NCBI GenBank assembly: GCA_964496275.1
Contig: CAZBYL010000065.1
Location: 1-9,760, forward strand
Length of the DNA stretch: 9,760 nt
DNA from: CAZBYL01 sp964496275
GTDB lineage: Bacteria; Synergistota; Synergistia; Synergistales; Synergistaceae
Direction: 5' to 3'
Under the pieces are notes generated by a model that was given only the letters and a program-made list of their open reading frames with translations, was not told the DNA's origin and searched no databases. The number at the start of each line of letters is the position of its first letter. The first letter of the stretch is position 1. Shown piece after piece: positions 1 to 6,950 of the stretch. Position numbers and translations under genes: made by a program.

Positions 1-55
1 AACTTGCGTTCGCAGGATTTTAAGTCCCGTGCGTCTACCTTTCCGCCACCCCGGC
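1..55 (-). tRNA. tRNA-Leu (anticodon UAA), 3' part cut off by window edge
   Basis: Read on the minus strand from base 55, the sequence gives an acceptor strand GCCGGGG, then TG, a three-pair D stem (GCG/CGC) and a D loop with the usual GG and A. The anticodon stem CGGGA/TCCTG (one G-U pair) encloses the loop CTTAAAA, so the anticodon is UAA (plus-strand bases 20-22). After it begins a long variable arm (GAAC, GCAA loop, then GTT at the edge), which marks a class II tRNA and agrees with leucine. The T arm, 3' acceptor strand and any CCA lie outside the window. It reads codons UUA/UUG. Confidence 0.95.
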
Positions 56-65
56 CGACTGATGT

Positions 66-93
66 ATTATAGCAACATTTTGTGATTCGTCAA
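66..93 (-). promoter_or_regulatory. Sigma70-type promoter of the tRNA-Leu gene
   Basis: On the minus strand TTGACG (88-93) is followed after 16 bases by a perfect TATAAT (66-71), placing the transcription start near base 59, only a few bases before the tRNA. An A/T-rich stretch with the 10-base palindrome GATTTAAATC (104-113) lies just upstream of the -35 box and could act as an UP-like element. That last role is inference. Confidence 0.8.
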
Positions 94-156
94 GGCTTTC
101 GTTGATTTAAATCGATAAATTCATATTGTTGTCGGTGAAGATGCCGAGTCCACGTC

Positions 157-196
157 AAAAAAGCTGATGCGCAAAGCATCCACAGCTCTGCGCACC
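157..196 (-). terminator. Rho-independent terminator of the protease-nth operon
   Basis: About 55 bases beyond the nth stop, the minus strand forms a 12-pair stem (bases 196-185 with 177-166, including two G-U pairs) around a seven-base loop. Three bases (AGC) separate the stem from a run of six T (162-157). An alternative fold using AGCT/AGCT plus GATGC/GCATC, with its 3' arm running directly into the T run, overlaps the main stem and excludes it. Confidence 0.75.
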
Positions 197-250
197 TTTT
201 ACTAAACATAATTCAAAGACACGTATTGTTGTAAATCGTGGCAATATAAG

Positions 251-940
251 CTACGCATTCGCAGCGAGAAAGGTGTTTTTTGCAAACTCACACCATTCTT
301 GTGCAGGACACTCTGCGCAATTTGGTTTCCTGGCTCCGCATATATGTCTGCCATGCTCCAGAAAATTTAGGTGTCCGCCATGAAAGCGTTCTTTGGGAAG
401 AGTAGATTCCAGGTATAGCTGGATTTTATCTGCTGACATTTTTTCCGGAACCCATCCTAGTCTGCGGCTGATGCGGGCAACATGAGTGTCAACAGGAAAA
501 GCCGGGATTGCAAGGTCAAACATCAAAACGACTGCCGCCGTTTTCACTCCCACACCCGGCAGAGACACCAAAAACTTTCTGGCTTCATCAGGATCCCAAG
601 AAGAAAGCCCCTTAATCGAGTAGCATCCAAATTTATCATAAATAATTTTTAATATCTGTTTCATTCTGGCAGCTTTTGTATCACCAAGCCCCGCAACTCT
701 GATCAGATCCGTTATTTCTCCGACATCGGCATTTGCTACGTTTTCCCACGACGGAAACTCAGCCTTTAGCCTGTCAAAGGCTCTGTCTCTGTTTCTATCG
801 TTTGTATTCTGCGACAACACGGTGAGCATAAGGCCGTCCAGCGGCTCATCATGTTCGTACTGCGGAAAGTCTTGCCCTTCGCACCCCCACAGCCCCTCAA
901 ACGCATCAAGAATTTCTTTTGCATGAGCCGGAGTGCTCAT
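251..940 (-). CDS. nth: Endonuclease III-like DNA glycosylase/AP lyase (HhH-GPD family, 4Fe-4S)
   Basis: A 229-residue base-excision repair enzyme of the endonuclease III family, expected to remove oxidised pyrimidines from DNA and nick the abasic site. The helix-hairpin-helix LPGVGVKTA lies at 127-135 with the presumed catalytic Lys133. The conserved Asp151 follows in VDTH, the same 18-residue spacing as Lys120/Asp138 of E. coli Nth. Four cysteines at 201, 208, 211 and 217 match the C-x6-C-x2-C-x5-C iron-sulfur cluster. The N-terminal LSQNT (42-46) resembles the branch of the family that carries SQNT rather than the E. coli SAQ(A/S)T. Length is near the family norm (about 210). The ATG shares its first base with the TAA of the upstream protease gene (TAATG), and the only purine-rich sites are AAGGA, 12 bases away, and a weak GAG, so translation is probably coupled. 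Family assignment is secure; substrate range is inferred. Confidence 0.93.
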   Translation of the reverse strand: MSTPAHAKEILDAFEGLWGCEGQDFPQYEHDEPLDGLMLTVLSQNTNDRNRDRAFDRLKAEFPSWENVANADVGEITDLIRVAGLGDTKAARMKQILKIIYDKFGCYSIKGLSSWDPDEARKFLVSLPGVGVKTAAVVLMFDLAIPAFPVDTHVARISRRLGWVPEKMSADKIQLYLESTLPKERFHGGHLNFLEHGRHICGARKPNCAECPAQEWCEFAKNTFLAANA

Positions 941-3507
941 TAGTTCTCATTATCCTTACTTTCGTCTTTATTCTTCTCTTGCCTTTTACTTTTGCCTTTT
1001 TCTTTTTTGGGCGGATCTACGATGTCCTGCATTTTCTTTTTATGTCTGCACGCTTTTTCGATCCACTTTTCAAGGCATTCTCCGACTTTGCCATGTATAC
1101 TTTCCTTCGGATACTCCCCTTCTGCATTTGCCTGCCCGGCATAGACGCCTGTAAGGATTTCTATGCCTTCGTCTATTGTTCTGACACTCCAAATGTGGAA
1201 TGTGCCTTTTTTTACGGCATCAACCACTTCATGGCTTAGCATAAGGTGCTGTTCGTTCTGGTGCGGTATTATAACCCCTTGGTCACCGGTGAGTCCGAAT
1301 TTTTTGCAGTAGCGGAAGAACCCTTCTATTTTTTCGTTTGCTCCGCCTATTGGCTGAATAAAACCAAACTGATCCACTGAGCCGGTAACGGCAATACCCT
1401 GCTTTAAAGGAACCCCGGACAGAGCAGAGAGCAGGCAGTACAGTTCTGTTGATGAGGCACTGTCTCCCTCTATCCCGCCATACGTCTGTTCAAAGGTGAT
1501 TCTTGCCGACACTGAGAGAGGATAGTTTTGGGCATACATGCGTCCAAGGAAGCTTGTCAGTATCATGAGTCCTTTGTTGTGTATCGGCCCCGTCATATTT
1601 ACCTCACGCTCTATATTTACAACGCCTTCCAGGCCCATAAATACATTAGCTGTAATTCTTACGGGAGCGCCAAAACTATGGTCCACAAGCTGAAGCACAG
1701 TAAGACCGTTGATTTGCCCTACTACGGAACCCTTTGTGTCAATGCGGACTACCCCATCGTTATAGTTTTCCTGTATTTTTTCTTCCAGCAGGTTTGACCT
1801 GTAAATTTTTTCCTCTATGGCTTTTCGAACATGAGCCACGCCAACCTGTTTTTTACCTTCCATATTAGCCCAGGCTGTGGCTTCTACAAGTATCTCACCG
1901 ACTTTGTTAAATTGCGTCGTGAGTTTATTTTGGTCTTCTACCAATCTGGACGAGTATTCAATCACTTCGCCAACGGCAGATGCGGAAAAATTAAGTTTTC
2001 CTTCATGAGCGACAAAGCCTGCCACAAATCTTGCAAGCTGCATTTCCGACTCATTATTCCTGCTCATGTCAGTATCGAAGTCGGCCTTTATCTTAAATAT
2101 TTTCTGGAATTCAGGATCATAAATATTGAGCAAGTAGTAAAGATACGGAGTTCCGACAACTACAACCTTCATGTCTATGGGGATGGGCTCCGGGCGCAAA
2201 GAGGAGACTGGAACGTACCCAAGCTGCTCCCCAAGATTTTCAATAGAAAGCTCTCTGCATCTGAGCACTCTCTTTAATGCATCCCAAGACATAAACTGAC
2301 GAAGCAGTTCTTCCGCTTCCAAGAGCAGATATCCGCCATTTGCGCGGTGCATGGCGCCCGGTGTTATTCTTCTGAAGTCCGTATAGAGGTTTCCCTGACG
2401 ACTTTCGTAATCGACCTTTCCCACTAAGTTGTAGTAGATGGGGTTTGTTTCTCTTATTACGGGCGCACCGTCCTGAGGATTGTTGGATACGAAGGCGTTT
2501 ACCTCGTATCTTGTAAAGTCTACCTCAGCTCCTTCATCGCGTGCGGCTGCCAAAAAAGCATTGAAGTTGGCAACGATATCTTTCGTAAGGTCGTCAAACC
2601 ACTCTTCCAATTTTGTATTAGGCTTGTATTTTGTGCGAAGTTCCTCAAGAATTGGTTCTATCACGCTGCGGCATATTTGTTCTTCGAGTTCTTTTATGCT
2701 GTCTTTTAGTTCTTTTTCTCTCTCTCTTATCAGGCGAAGTGTAACCAGCGTTTTCTGCGATACTTCTTCAGATGTTTTTTGCAGGTCTTCCTGTTCGCTC
2801 TGTGTTAATTTTTCAAACTCCTCCTGCTGCATTTCGCGAAGGATGGGGGTTGCTTCCTTTTCGTCATGTTTCTCTTCGGATATATCGTCAGCAGCAGTTT
2901 CGTTCTTTTCCTGCGGTTCTTCTTCCTCTTCTTTTATGGGAAGAGCCATTATCATAGGAAGGTTAACAAAACCCTGAGGAGTCCTTTTTATGGCAAATTT
3001 TTTCTCCTCTGCCCACAGCCGTAAGTCTTCCATCAGTTTGTTGACTATATCTTGGAAGTTTTTCACAAGCTGAGCCTTATTGTCCTCATACTCATTGTTA
3101 TCAAAAGCTTTTGAAAGAGAGGTTTTCATCTCCTCCACAGCGTTTTCGGCATCTTTCGAGAGCTCTTTGCCCTTGCCCGCAGGCAGATTTATAGCCAAAG
3201 GAATGCTTGAATCATCAAAATTGAATACATAAACCCAGTCATCCGGAGCCGGCATTGCAAGTGCTGACCTTTTGAGCTCCTGCATTGCGTATGAAGTTCT
3301 GCCGCTGCCCGGTTCTCCTACCACAAAAATATTGTATCCTTTGCTCTTCACAGAGAGCCCAAAATTAACCGCGTGAACAGCACGATCCTGACCGACAAGG
3401 CCTTCCAGTTTATCAATGCCTTTGGTTGTTTTAAATCCCAGAGCCTGAACATCCGCACATTTTCTGAGTTTTTCAATCGGGAGTTCTCTATCTTTAATAA
3501 GGGACAT
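940..3507 (-). CDS. Lon-family ATP-dependent protease, AAA_32 type (LonB/YcbZ-like)
   Basis: An 855-residue cytosolic protease combining an AAA+ motor and a Ser-Lys protease on one chain. The N-terminus carries the family pattern with FKTT and LVGQDRAV (about 25-43), then Walker A GEPGSGRT (64-71). Residues about 185-290 form an acidic, low-complexity stretch and a predicted coiled coil inserted in the motor domain. GGYLLLEAEELL (391-402) is the Walker B region, with Glu in place of the usual first Asp. The proteolytic domain has Ser683 in GDSAS and Lys726 in GGANEKIEGF, 43 residues apart as in E. coli Lon (Ser679/Lys722). After about residue 800 comes a Lys/Glu-rich tail. It lacks the classical Lon substrate-binding N domain. 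TAGGAGG six bases before the ATG fixes the start. It is the first gene of an operon with nth. Its substrates cannot be read from sequence. Confidence 0.93.
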   Translation of the reverse strand: MSLIKDRELPIEKLRKCADVQALGFKTTKGIDKLEGLVGQDRAVHAVNFGLSVKSKGYNIFVVGEPGSGRTSYAMQELKRSALAMPAPDDWVYVFNFDDSSIPLAINLPAGKGKELSKDAENAVEEMKTSLSKAFDNNEYEDNKAQLVKNFQDIVNKLMEDLRLWAEEKKFAIKRTPQGFVNLPMIMALPIKEEEEEPQEKNETAADDISEEKHDEKEATPILREMQQEEFEKLTQSEQEDLQKTSEEVSQKTLVTLRLIREREKELKDSIKELEEQICRSVIEPILEELRTKYKPNTKLEEWFDDLTKDIVANFNAFLAAARDEGAEVDFTRYEVNAFVSNNPQDGAPVIRETNPIYYNLVGKVDYESRQGNLYTDFRRITPGAMHRANGGYLLLEAEELLRQFMSWDALKRVLRCRELSIENLGEQLGYVPVSSLRPEPIPIDMKVVVVGTPYLYYLLNIYDPEFQKIFKIKADFDTDMSRNNESEMQLARFVAGFVAHEGKLNFSASAVGEVIEYSSRLVEDQNKLTTQFNKVGEILVEATAWANMEGKKQVGVAHVRKAIEEKIYRSNLLEEKIQENYNDGVVRIDTKGSVVGQINGLTVLQLVDHSFGAPVRITANVFMGLEGVVNIEREVNMTGPIHNKGLMILTSFLGRMYAQNYPLSVSARITFEQTYGGIEGDSASSTELYCLLSALSGVPLKQGIAVTGSVDQFGFIQPIGGANEKIEGFFRYCKKFGLTGDQGVIIPHQNEQHLMLSHEVVDAVKKGTFHIWSVRTIDEGIEILTGVYAGQANAEGEYPKESIHGKVGECLEKWIEKACRHKKKMQDIVDPPKKEKGKSKRQEKNKDESKDNEN

Positions 3508-3513
3508 ATCGCG

Positions 3514-3520
3514 CCTCCTA
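3514..3520 (-). promoter_or_regulatory. Ribosome binding site of the Lon-like protease
   Basis: TAGGAGG on the minus strand, six bases before the ATG at 3507, is close to the ideal anti-16S match and supports this start for the protease gene. Confidence 0.85.
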
Positions 3521-3546
3521 ACGAGATTCTTTGTTTGAACAGTGTG

Positions 3547-3575
3547 ATTATAAGTCTTTCTTACGATAAACTAAA
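3547..3575 (-). promoter_or_regulatory. Probable promoter of the Lon-like protease-nth operon
   Basis: On the minus strand a perfect TATAAT (3547-3552) stands 17 bases after a weak -35-like TTTAGT (3570-3575). Transcription would start near 3540, giving a leader of roughly 30 bases before the ATG. The weak -35 leaves room for an activator or another sigma factor. The site lies just downstream of the cold-shock terminator, so the two units look independent. Confidence 0.5.
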
Positions 3576-3628
3576 ACTACATATTTGTGCAAGGGACATT
3601 TGGCTGTTTAGACTGTATGTTAGAGATT

Positions 3629-3664
3629 AAAAAAAAGAGAGCCGCGAGTAAGTCGCTGCCCTCT
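3629..3664 (-). terminator. Rho-independent terminator of the cold-shock gene
   Basis: On the minus strand, 41 bases past the cold-shock stop codon, a 12-position stem (3664-3653 with 3647-3636, one A-G mismatch and one G-U pair) closes a five-base loop CTTAC and runs straight into a T run (3635-3629). Confidence 0.88.
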
Positions 3665-3704
3665 TTCATAATAGTCGATTTCTTTATAAAAGAAATACCC
3701 TAAG

Positions 3705-3908
3705 TTAGATCTTTTCTACGTCTGAAGCCTGGGGGCCCTTGCTGCCCTGGGTGATCTCGAAGGATACCTTCTGACCTTCATCAAGGGTTTTGAATCCGTC
3801 GCCCTGGATGGCGCTGAAATGTACAAAGACATCGTTGCCTTCATCTGTGGTGATAAAACCATAACCCTTAGTTGCGTTGAACCATTTTACTGTACCGTTG
3901 CTTTTCAA
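3705..3908 (-). CDS. CspA-family cold-shock protein (RNA chaperone)
   Basis: A single cold-shock domain of 67 residues that binds single-stranded RNA or DNA in the cytosol and melts secondary structure. GTVKWFN (5-11) opens the domain, RNP1 is KGYGFI (14-19) and RNP2 is VFVHF (27-31), and the domain ends with the typical GPQASDV. The start is taken as the TTG at 3908-3906, seven bases after GGGAGG (3916-3921). A reading from the TTG at 3923 would put that ribosome binding site inside the coding region and add five residues that the family does not have. The gene stands alone between its own promoter and terminator, divergent from clpB. Bacteria usually have several paralogues, so it may be constitutive or growth-related rather than cold-induced; the gene name (cspA, B, C...) is not decidable. 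Confidence 0.95.
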   Translation of the reverse strand: MKSNGTVKWFNATKGYGFITTDEGNDVFVHFSAIQGDGFKTLDEGQKVSFEITQGSKGPQASDVEKI

Positions 3909-3915
3909 TGTGTTG

Positions 3916-3921
3916 CCTCCC
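3916..3921 (-). promoter_or_regulatory. Ribosome binding site that fixes the TTG start of the cold-shock gene
   Basis: GGGAGG on the minus strand, seven bases before the TTG at 3908, decides the start. The in-frame TTG at 3923 lies upstream of and overlaps it, so it cannot use it. Confidence 0.85.
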
Positions 3922-3940
3922 AACAGGAAAAATTATAAAT

Positions 3941-3955
3941 CAGACTCTCTGCCTG
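3941..3955 (-). other. Small hairpin at the 5' end of the cold-shock mRNA leader
   Basis: The minus strand reads CAGGC, AGAGA loop, GTCTG: five pairs (one G-U), extendable by about two weaker pairs outward. With the predicted start near 3958 it would sit at the very 5' end of a leader of about 50 bases, where it could protect the mRNA or act as a temperature-sensitive element. The fold is visible; the role is inference. Confidence 0.35.
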
Positions 3956-3964
3956 ACAGGGTAC

Positions 3965-3993
3965 ACTCTAATCTTATATTCGACTCTTGTCAA
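3965..3993 (-). promoter_or_regulatory. Promoter of the cold-shock gene
   Basis: A perfect TTGACA (3988-3993) is followed after 17 bases by TAGAGT (3965-3970; four of six consensus bases). The start would fall near 3958. The leader is much shorter than the roughly 160-base leader of E. coli cspA. Confidence 0.65.
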
Positions 3994-4166
3994 GTCCATT
4001 GAGCGAAAATTGCCCATTTTCCATTAAAATTCATGAAATATTGGCTTTTTTTCTGAACCTCGTTATAGGAACATAGAATATCATAGATATTTTGAGATCG
4101 AGTTAAGTGAAGGCCAATAATTCTAAATATTTTTATCTAATACAATGTAGATGGCGTAAATCAATA
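3994..4166. other. A/T-rich intergenic control region between the cold-shock gene and clpB
   Basis: Part of the 335-base gene-free stretch between the divergent starts at 3908 and 4244. I see no open reading frame with a ribosome binding site and no RNA gene here. The one clear element is a perfect inverted repeat, AATATC-ATA-GATATT (4077-4091), roughly midway between the two promoters. No CIRCE box (TTAGCACTC-N9-GAGTGCTAA) is present. Confidence 0.5.
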
Positions 4167-4194
4167 TTGTCTGATTAAGTTTGACCTTTATAAT
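4167..4194 (+). promoter_or_regulatory. Probable promoter of clpB with flanking inverted repeat
   Basis: TTGTCT (4167-4172) and a perfect TATAAT (4189-4194) are 16 bases apart, placing the start near 4201. The five-base inverted repeat TGACC (4182-4186) / GGTCA (4205-4209) brackets the -10 box and the start point. TTTGACC (4180-4186) is the complement of a CtsR heptad GGTCAAA, but the second direct copy that CtsR sites need is absent. A repressor site here is therefore only a candidate. Confidence 0.55.
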
Positions 4195-4230
4195 ATTAAA
4201 CCATGGTCAGTGTTAGTTAAATATTTTCCC

Positions 4231-4237
4231 GGGAGGG
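4231..4237 (+). promoter_or_regulatory. Ribosome binding site of clpB
   Basis: GGGAGGG lies six bases before the ATG at 4244. The second in-frame ATG at 4250 would be twelve bases away, so the first is preferred. Confidence 0.85.
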
Positions 4238-4243
4238 ATTGCA

Positions 4244-6871
4244 ATGAATATGAATAAATTGACTCAAAAATCGCAGGAAGCATTTTATGACGCCCAAAAT
4301 ATTGCTATTAAATATGGGCATCAGGAGGTTGACGGGGAACATTTGGCTCTGGCACTGCTTCTGCAAGAAAACGGACTTATTCCGAGACTTTTGTCAAAAA
4401 TGGATCTGCCTGCTCCAAATATTGCGGCAGCATTAGAAATGGAGCTTCGCAAACGTCCCAGGGTCTCGGGCGCCGGGCAGGAGTCAGGCAAGATATATGT
4501 TTCACAGAGACTGTCCAAACTAATTGTGTCGGCAGAAGAGGAAGCGGATAAACTTAAGGATGAGTATGTTTCCGTTGAGCATCTTTTTCTTGCTCTTCTT
4601 TCGGAGGGCAGAGCCGGCGCGTGCGGAAATGTTTTTGCCACGTTTACGCTTACGAAGGATAATTTTCTTAAAACGCTGTCCGAGGTGCGCGGCAATCAGA
4701 GAGTAACAAGCGACAATCCCGAGGACACATACGACGTTCTCGAAAAGTATGGGCGTGATCTTGTTAAGGCGGCAAAAGAAAACAAGCTAGACCCTGTTAT
4801 AGGAAGAGATGAAGAAATTCGCCGAGTTGTACGAATCTTAAGCAGAAAGACAAAAAACAACCCTGTGCTTATCGGAGAGCCTGGCGTAGGAAAGACGGCT
4901 ATCGTAGAGGGGCTTGCCATCCGTATACTGCGCGGCGACGTACCCGAGGGGCTTAAAGACAGAGCAATATTCGCTCTCGATATGGGAGCTCTTCTTGCGG
5001 GAGCAAAGTTCAGAGGCGAGTTTGAAGAGCGTCTCAAAGCTGTTTTGAATGAGGTTAAGAAGAGCGACGGACGTGTGATTCTCTTCATAGACGAGCTCCA
5101 CACAATCGTAGGCGCCGGCAAAGCAGAAGGTGCAATAGACGCAGGCAACATGCTGAAACCTATGCTTGCAAGAGGCGAACTGCACTGTATAGGAGCAACC
5201 ACATTGGAAGAGTATCGTAATTATATAGAAAAGGATGCCGCACTCGAAAGACGTTTTCAGCCGGTCCTTGTGGAAGCTCCGAATGTTGAGGACACCGTTT
5301 CCATATTGCGAGGGCTCAAGGAGCGTTTCCAGCTTCACCACGGAGTAAGGATTCAGGATAATGCTTTGGTCGCGGCGGCTGTTTTGTCCAACAGATATAT
5401 TTCAGACAGGTTCCTTCCTGATAAGGCAATAGACCTTGTCGACGAAGCTTGTGCAATGATAAGGACCGACATAGATTCTATGCCCGCAGAGCTGGACGAT
5501 GTATCGCGCAGAGTTATGCAGCTTGAGATCGAGGAAGCCGCTCTTAAGAACGAGAAGGATAAAGCGAGCAAGGAGCGTTTGGAAGCGCTGCAAAGAGAAC
5601 TGGCTGATAATAAGGAAAGGGCAAACACATTGCGAGCCCAATACGAGACGGAAAAAGACAATATCGCACAGGTTAGAAAGCTGCGCGAAGAGATAGAGCG
5701 TGTGCGTCATGATATTGAGAAGGCAGAACGTGAGTATGACCTTAATAAAGCGGCACAGCTTCGCCACGGAACGCTTCCCGAACTTGAAAGAAAGCTTGAG
5801 ACCGAGGAGAGAGCGACGGCAGAAAGCGGAGGAGCAAGGCTGCTGCGTGAGGAAGTTACAGATGACGAGATAGCTCAAATTGTCTCAAAGTGGACGGGCA
5901 TACCGGTAACACGCCTTGTCGAAGGAGAAAGGGAAAAACTTCTCCATTTGGACGATCTGCTTCACGAAAGAGTCGTAGGACAGGATGAAGCGGTTCAGTT
6001 GGTTGCGGATGCCGTACTGCGCGCCAGGTCAGGGATAAAGGACCCTAAACGCCCCATAGGATCTTTTATTTTCCTAGGCCCGACCGGCGTAGGAAAAACG
6101 GAGCTTGCAAGGGCATTGGCAGCATCTTTGTTTGATTCCGAGGATAATATCGTCCGCATAGATATGTCCGAGTACATGGAAAAGCATTCCGTCTCAAGAC
6201 TGGTTGGAGCGCCTCCCGGATATGTGGGATATGATGAAGGAGGGCAGCTTACAGAGGCAGTGCGCAGACACCCGTACTCCGTCGTTCTGTTTGACGAAAT
6301 AGAAAAAGCCCACCCGGATGTGTTTAACATACTGCTCCAAATTCTTGACGACGGACGGGTTACTGACAGCCACGGACGCACTGTAAGTTTCAAAAACTGT
6401 GTTATCATTATGACCAGCAATATCGGAGCCCAAAACCTTATCAGCGGGATGGATACATCGACAGGCGTTATTTCCGAAGAAGCCAGAGAGAGTGTAACAG
6501 CATCTCTGAAGGGACATTTCAGACCCGAGTTTTTGAACAGGGTGGATGAGATAATTTTCTTCAAACCCCTTCGCATGGAAGAGATAACATCTATCGTAAG
6601 ACTTCTTCTGAAACAACTTGAGGCAAGGTTGCGTGACAGAAATATTTCGTTTGAAGTAGCAGATGAGGCTCTTGTAACTGCGGCACGCAACGGCTACGAC
6701 CCTGTATACGGGGCGCGTCCTCTGAAGAGGTATCTGCAGAAGAAACTTGAGACACAGATTGCCAGGTTAATTATCGGCGGTGAGATTCCCGACGGTTCGA
6801 CGATAAAAGTTGAAAGTCAGGGTGGAGATCTTATCGTACACGTCTGTAAGCCTTCAGAAGAGGGTAAATAG
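4244..6871 (+). CDS. clpB: ClpB, AAA+ protein disaggregase (Hsp100)
   Basis: An 875-residue class I Hsp100 that pulls proteins out of aggregates by ATP-driven threading, normally with DnaK/DnaJ/GrpE. In order: the double Clp N-repeat (about 1-150); NBD1 with Walker A GEPGVGKT (211-218), aromatic pore loop GAKFRGEFEERL (253-264) and Walker B ILFIDE (279-284); a charged coiled-coil middle domain (about 410-525); NBD2 with Walker A GPTGVGKT (612-619), pore loop GAPPGYVGYDEGG (655-667), Walker B VVLFDE (680-685), arginine finger RPEFLNR (760-766) and sensor 2 GARPLKR (823-829). The long middle domain separates it from ClpA, and I see no IGL/IGF-type ClpP-docking loop, so it should refold rather than degrade. 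Length is slightly above the 857 of E. coli. It has its own promoter and terminator. No HrcA (CIRCE) operator is visible; heat control, if any, would act through the inverted repeat at the promoter. Confidence 0.97.
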   Translation: MNMNKLTQKSQEAFYDAQNIAIKYGHQEVDGEHLALALLLQENGLIPRLLSKMDLPAPNIAAALEMELRKRPRVSGAGQESGKIYVSQRLSKLIVSAEEEADKLKDEYVSVEHLFLALLSEGRAGACGNVFATFTLTKDNFLKTLSEVRGNQRVTSDNPEDTYDVLEKYGRDLVKAAKENKLDPVIGRDEEIRRVVRILSRKTKNNPVLIGEPGVGKTAIVEGLAIRILRGDVPEGLKDRAIFALDMGALLAGAKFRGEFEERLKAVLNEVKKSDGRVILFIDELHTIVGAGKAEGAIDAGNMLKPMLARGELHCIGATTLEEYRNYIEKDAALERRFQPVLVEAPNVEDTVSILRGLKERFQLHHGVRIQDNALVAAAVLSNRYISDRFLPDKAIDLVDEACAMIRTDIDSMPAELDDVSRRVMQLEIEEAALKNEKDKASKERLEALQRELADNKERANTLRAQYETEKDNIAQVRKLREEIERVRHDIEKAEREYDLNKAAQLRHGTLPELERKLETEERATAESGGARLLREEVTDDEIAQIVSKWTGIPVTRLVEGEREKLLHLDDLLHERVVGQDEAVQLVADAVLRARSGIKDPKRPIGSFIFLGPTGVGKTELARALAASLFDSEDNIVRIDMSEYMEKHSVSRLVGAPPGYVGYDEGGQLTEAVRRHPYSVVLFDEIEKAHPDVFNILLQILDDGRVTDSHGRTVSFKNCVIIMTSNIGAQNLISGMDTSTGVISEEARESVTASLKGHFRPEFLNRVDEIIFFKPLRMEEITSIVRLLLKQLEARLRDRNISFEVADEALVTAARNGYDPVYGARPLKRYLQKKLETQIARLIIGGEIPDGSTIKVESQGGDLIVHVCKPSEEGK

Positions 6872-6881
6872 AGCAAGATTT

Positions 6882-6925
6882 GTGGAAGCGGGCGGATTAT
6901 ACCCGCTTCCATGTTTCTCTTTTTT
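6882..6925 (+). terminator. Rho-independent terminator of clpB
   Basis: A perfect nine-pair stem GGAAGCGGG (6884-6892) / CCCGCTTCC (6902-6910), extendable by a T-A and a G-U pair, closes a nine-base loop and is followed by a T-rich run (6912-6925, interrupted by G and two C). It starts 10 bases past the clpB stop. Confidence 0.88.
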
Positions 6926-6934
6926 ATATATAAC
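6906..6934 (+). promoter_or_regulatory. Possible htpG promoter overlapping the clpB terminator
   Basis: TATAAC (6929-6934, five of six consensus bases) lies 17 bases after CTTCCA (6906-6911), a weak -35 that sits in the 3' arm of the clpB terminator. The start would be near 6941, leaving a leader of about 17 bases. No other promoter fits between the terminator and the htpG ribosome site, but the match is modest. Confidence 0.35.
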
Positions 6935-6943
6935 AACAATTTC

Positions 6944-6950
6944 AAGGGGG
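6944..6950 (+). promoter_or_regulatory. Ribosome binding site of htpG
   Basis: AAGGGGG is placed seven bases before the ATG at 6958. Confidence 0.75.

Noticed and set aside
253..264. Phe instead of Tyr in ClpB pore loop 1 (residue 256; coordinates here are residues) as a lost function
   Set aside because: An aromatic residue is what the loop needs, and the GAKFRGEFEERL form is widespread in ClpB proteins.
919..1239. A 106-codon plus-strand frame with a hydrophobic start, looking like a small membrane protein
   Set aside because: It is antisense to the lysine-rich tail of the protease; reverse-complemented Lys/Glu codons (AAA, AAG, GAA, GAG) give Phe, Leu and Ser, which explains the false membrane look.
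3906..3923. TTG at 3923 as start of the cold-shock protein (72 residues)
   Set aside because: The ribosome site GGGAGG would lie within the coding region, and the extra residues are not part of the domain; TTG at 3908 is correctly spaced.
3932..3937. Perfect TATAAT on the minus strand as -10 of the cold-shock gene
   Set aside because: No -35 at the right distance, and transcription would begin almost on the ribosome site.
4181..4186. TTGACC as -35 box of clpB
   Set aside because: The TATAAT is only two bases away, and no -10 is found 16-18 bases downstream.
5995..6690. A 231-codon open frame on the minus strand inside clpB, and similar long antisense frames in the protease, clpB and htpG
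   Set aside because: All lie opposite genes with complete family motifs, show serine- and arginine-rich or otherwise unnatural composition, and lack ribosome sites.
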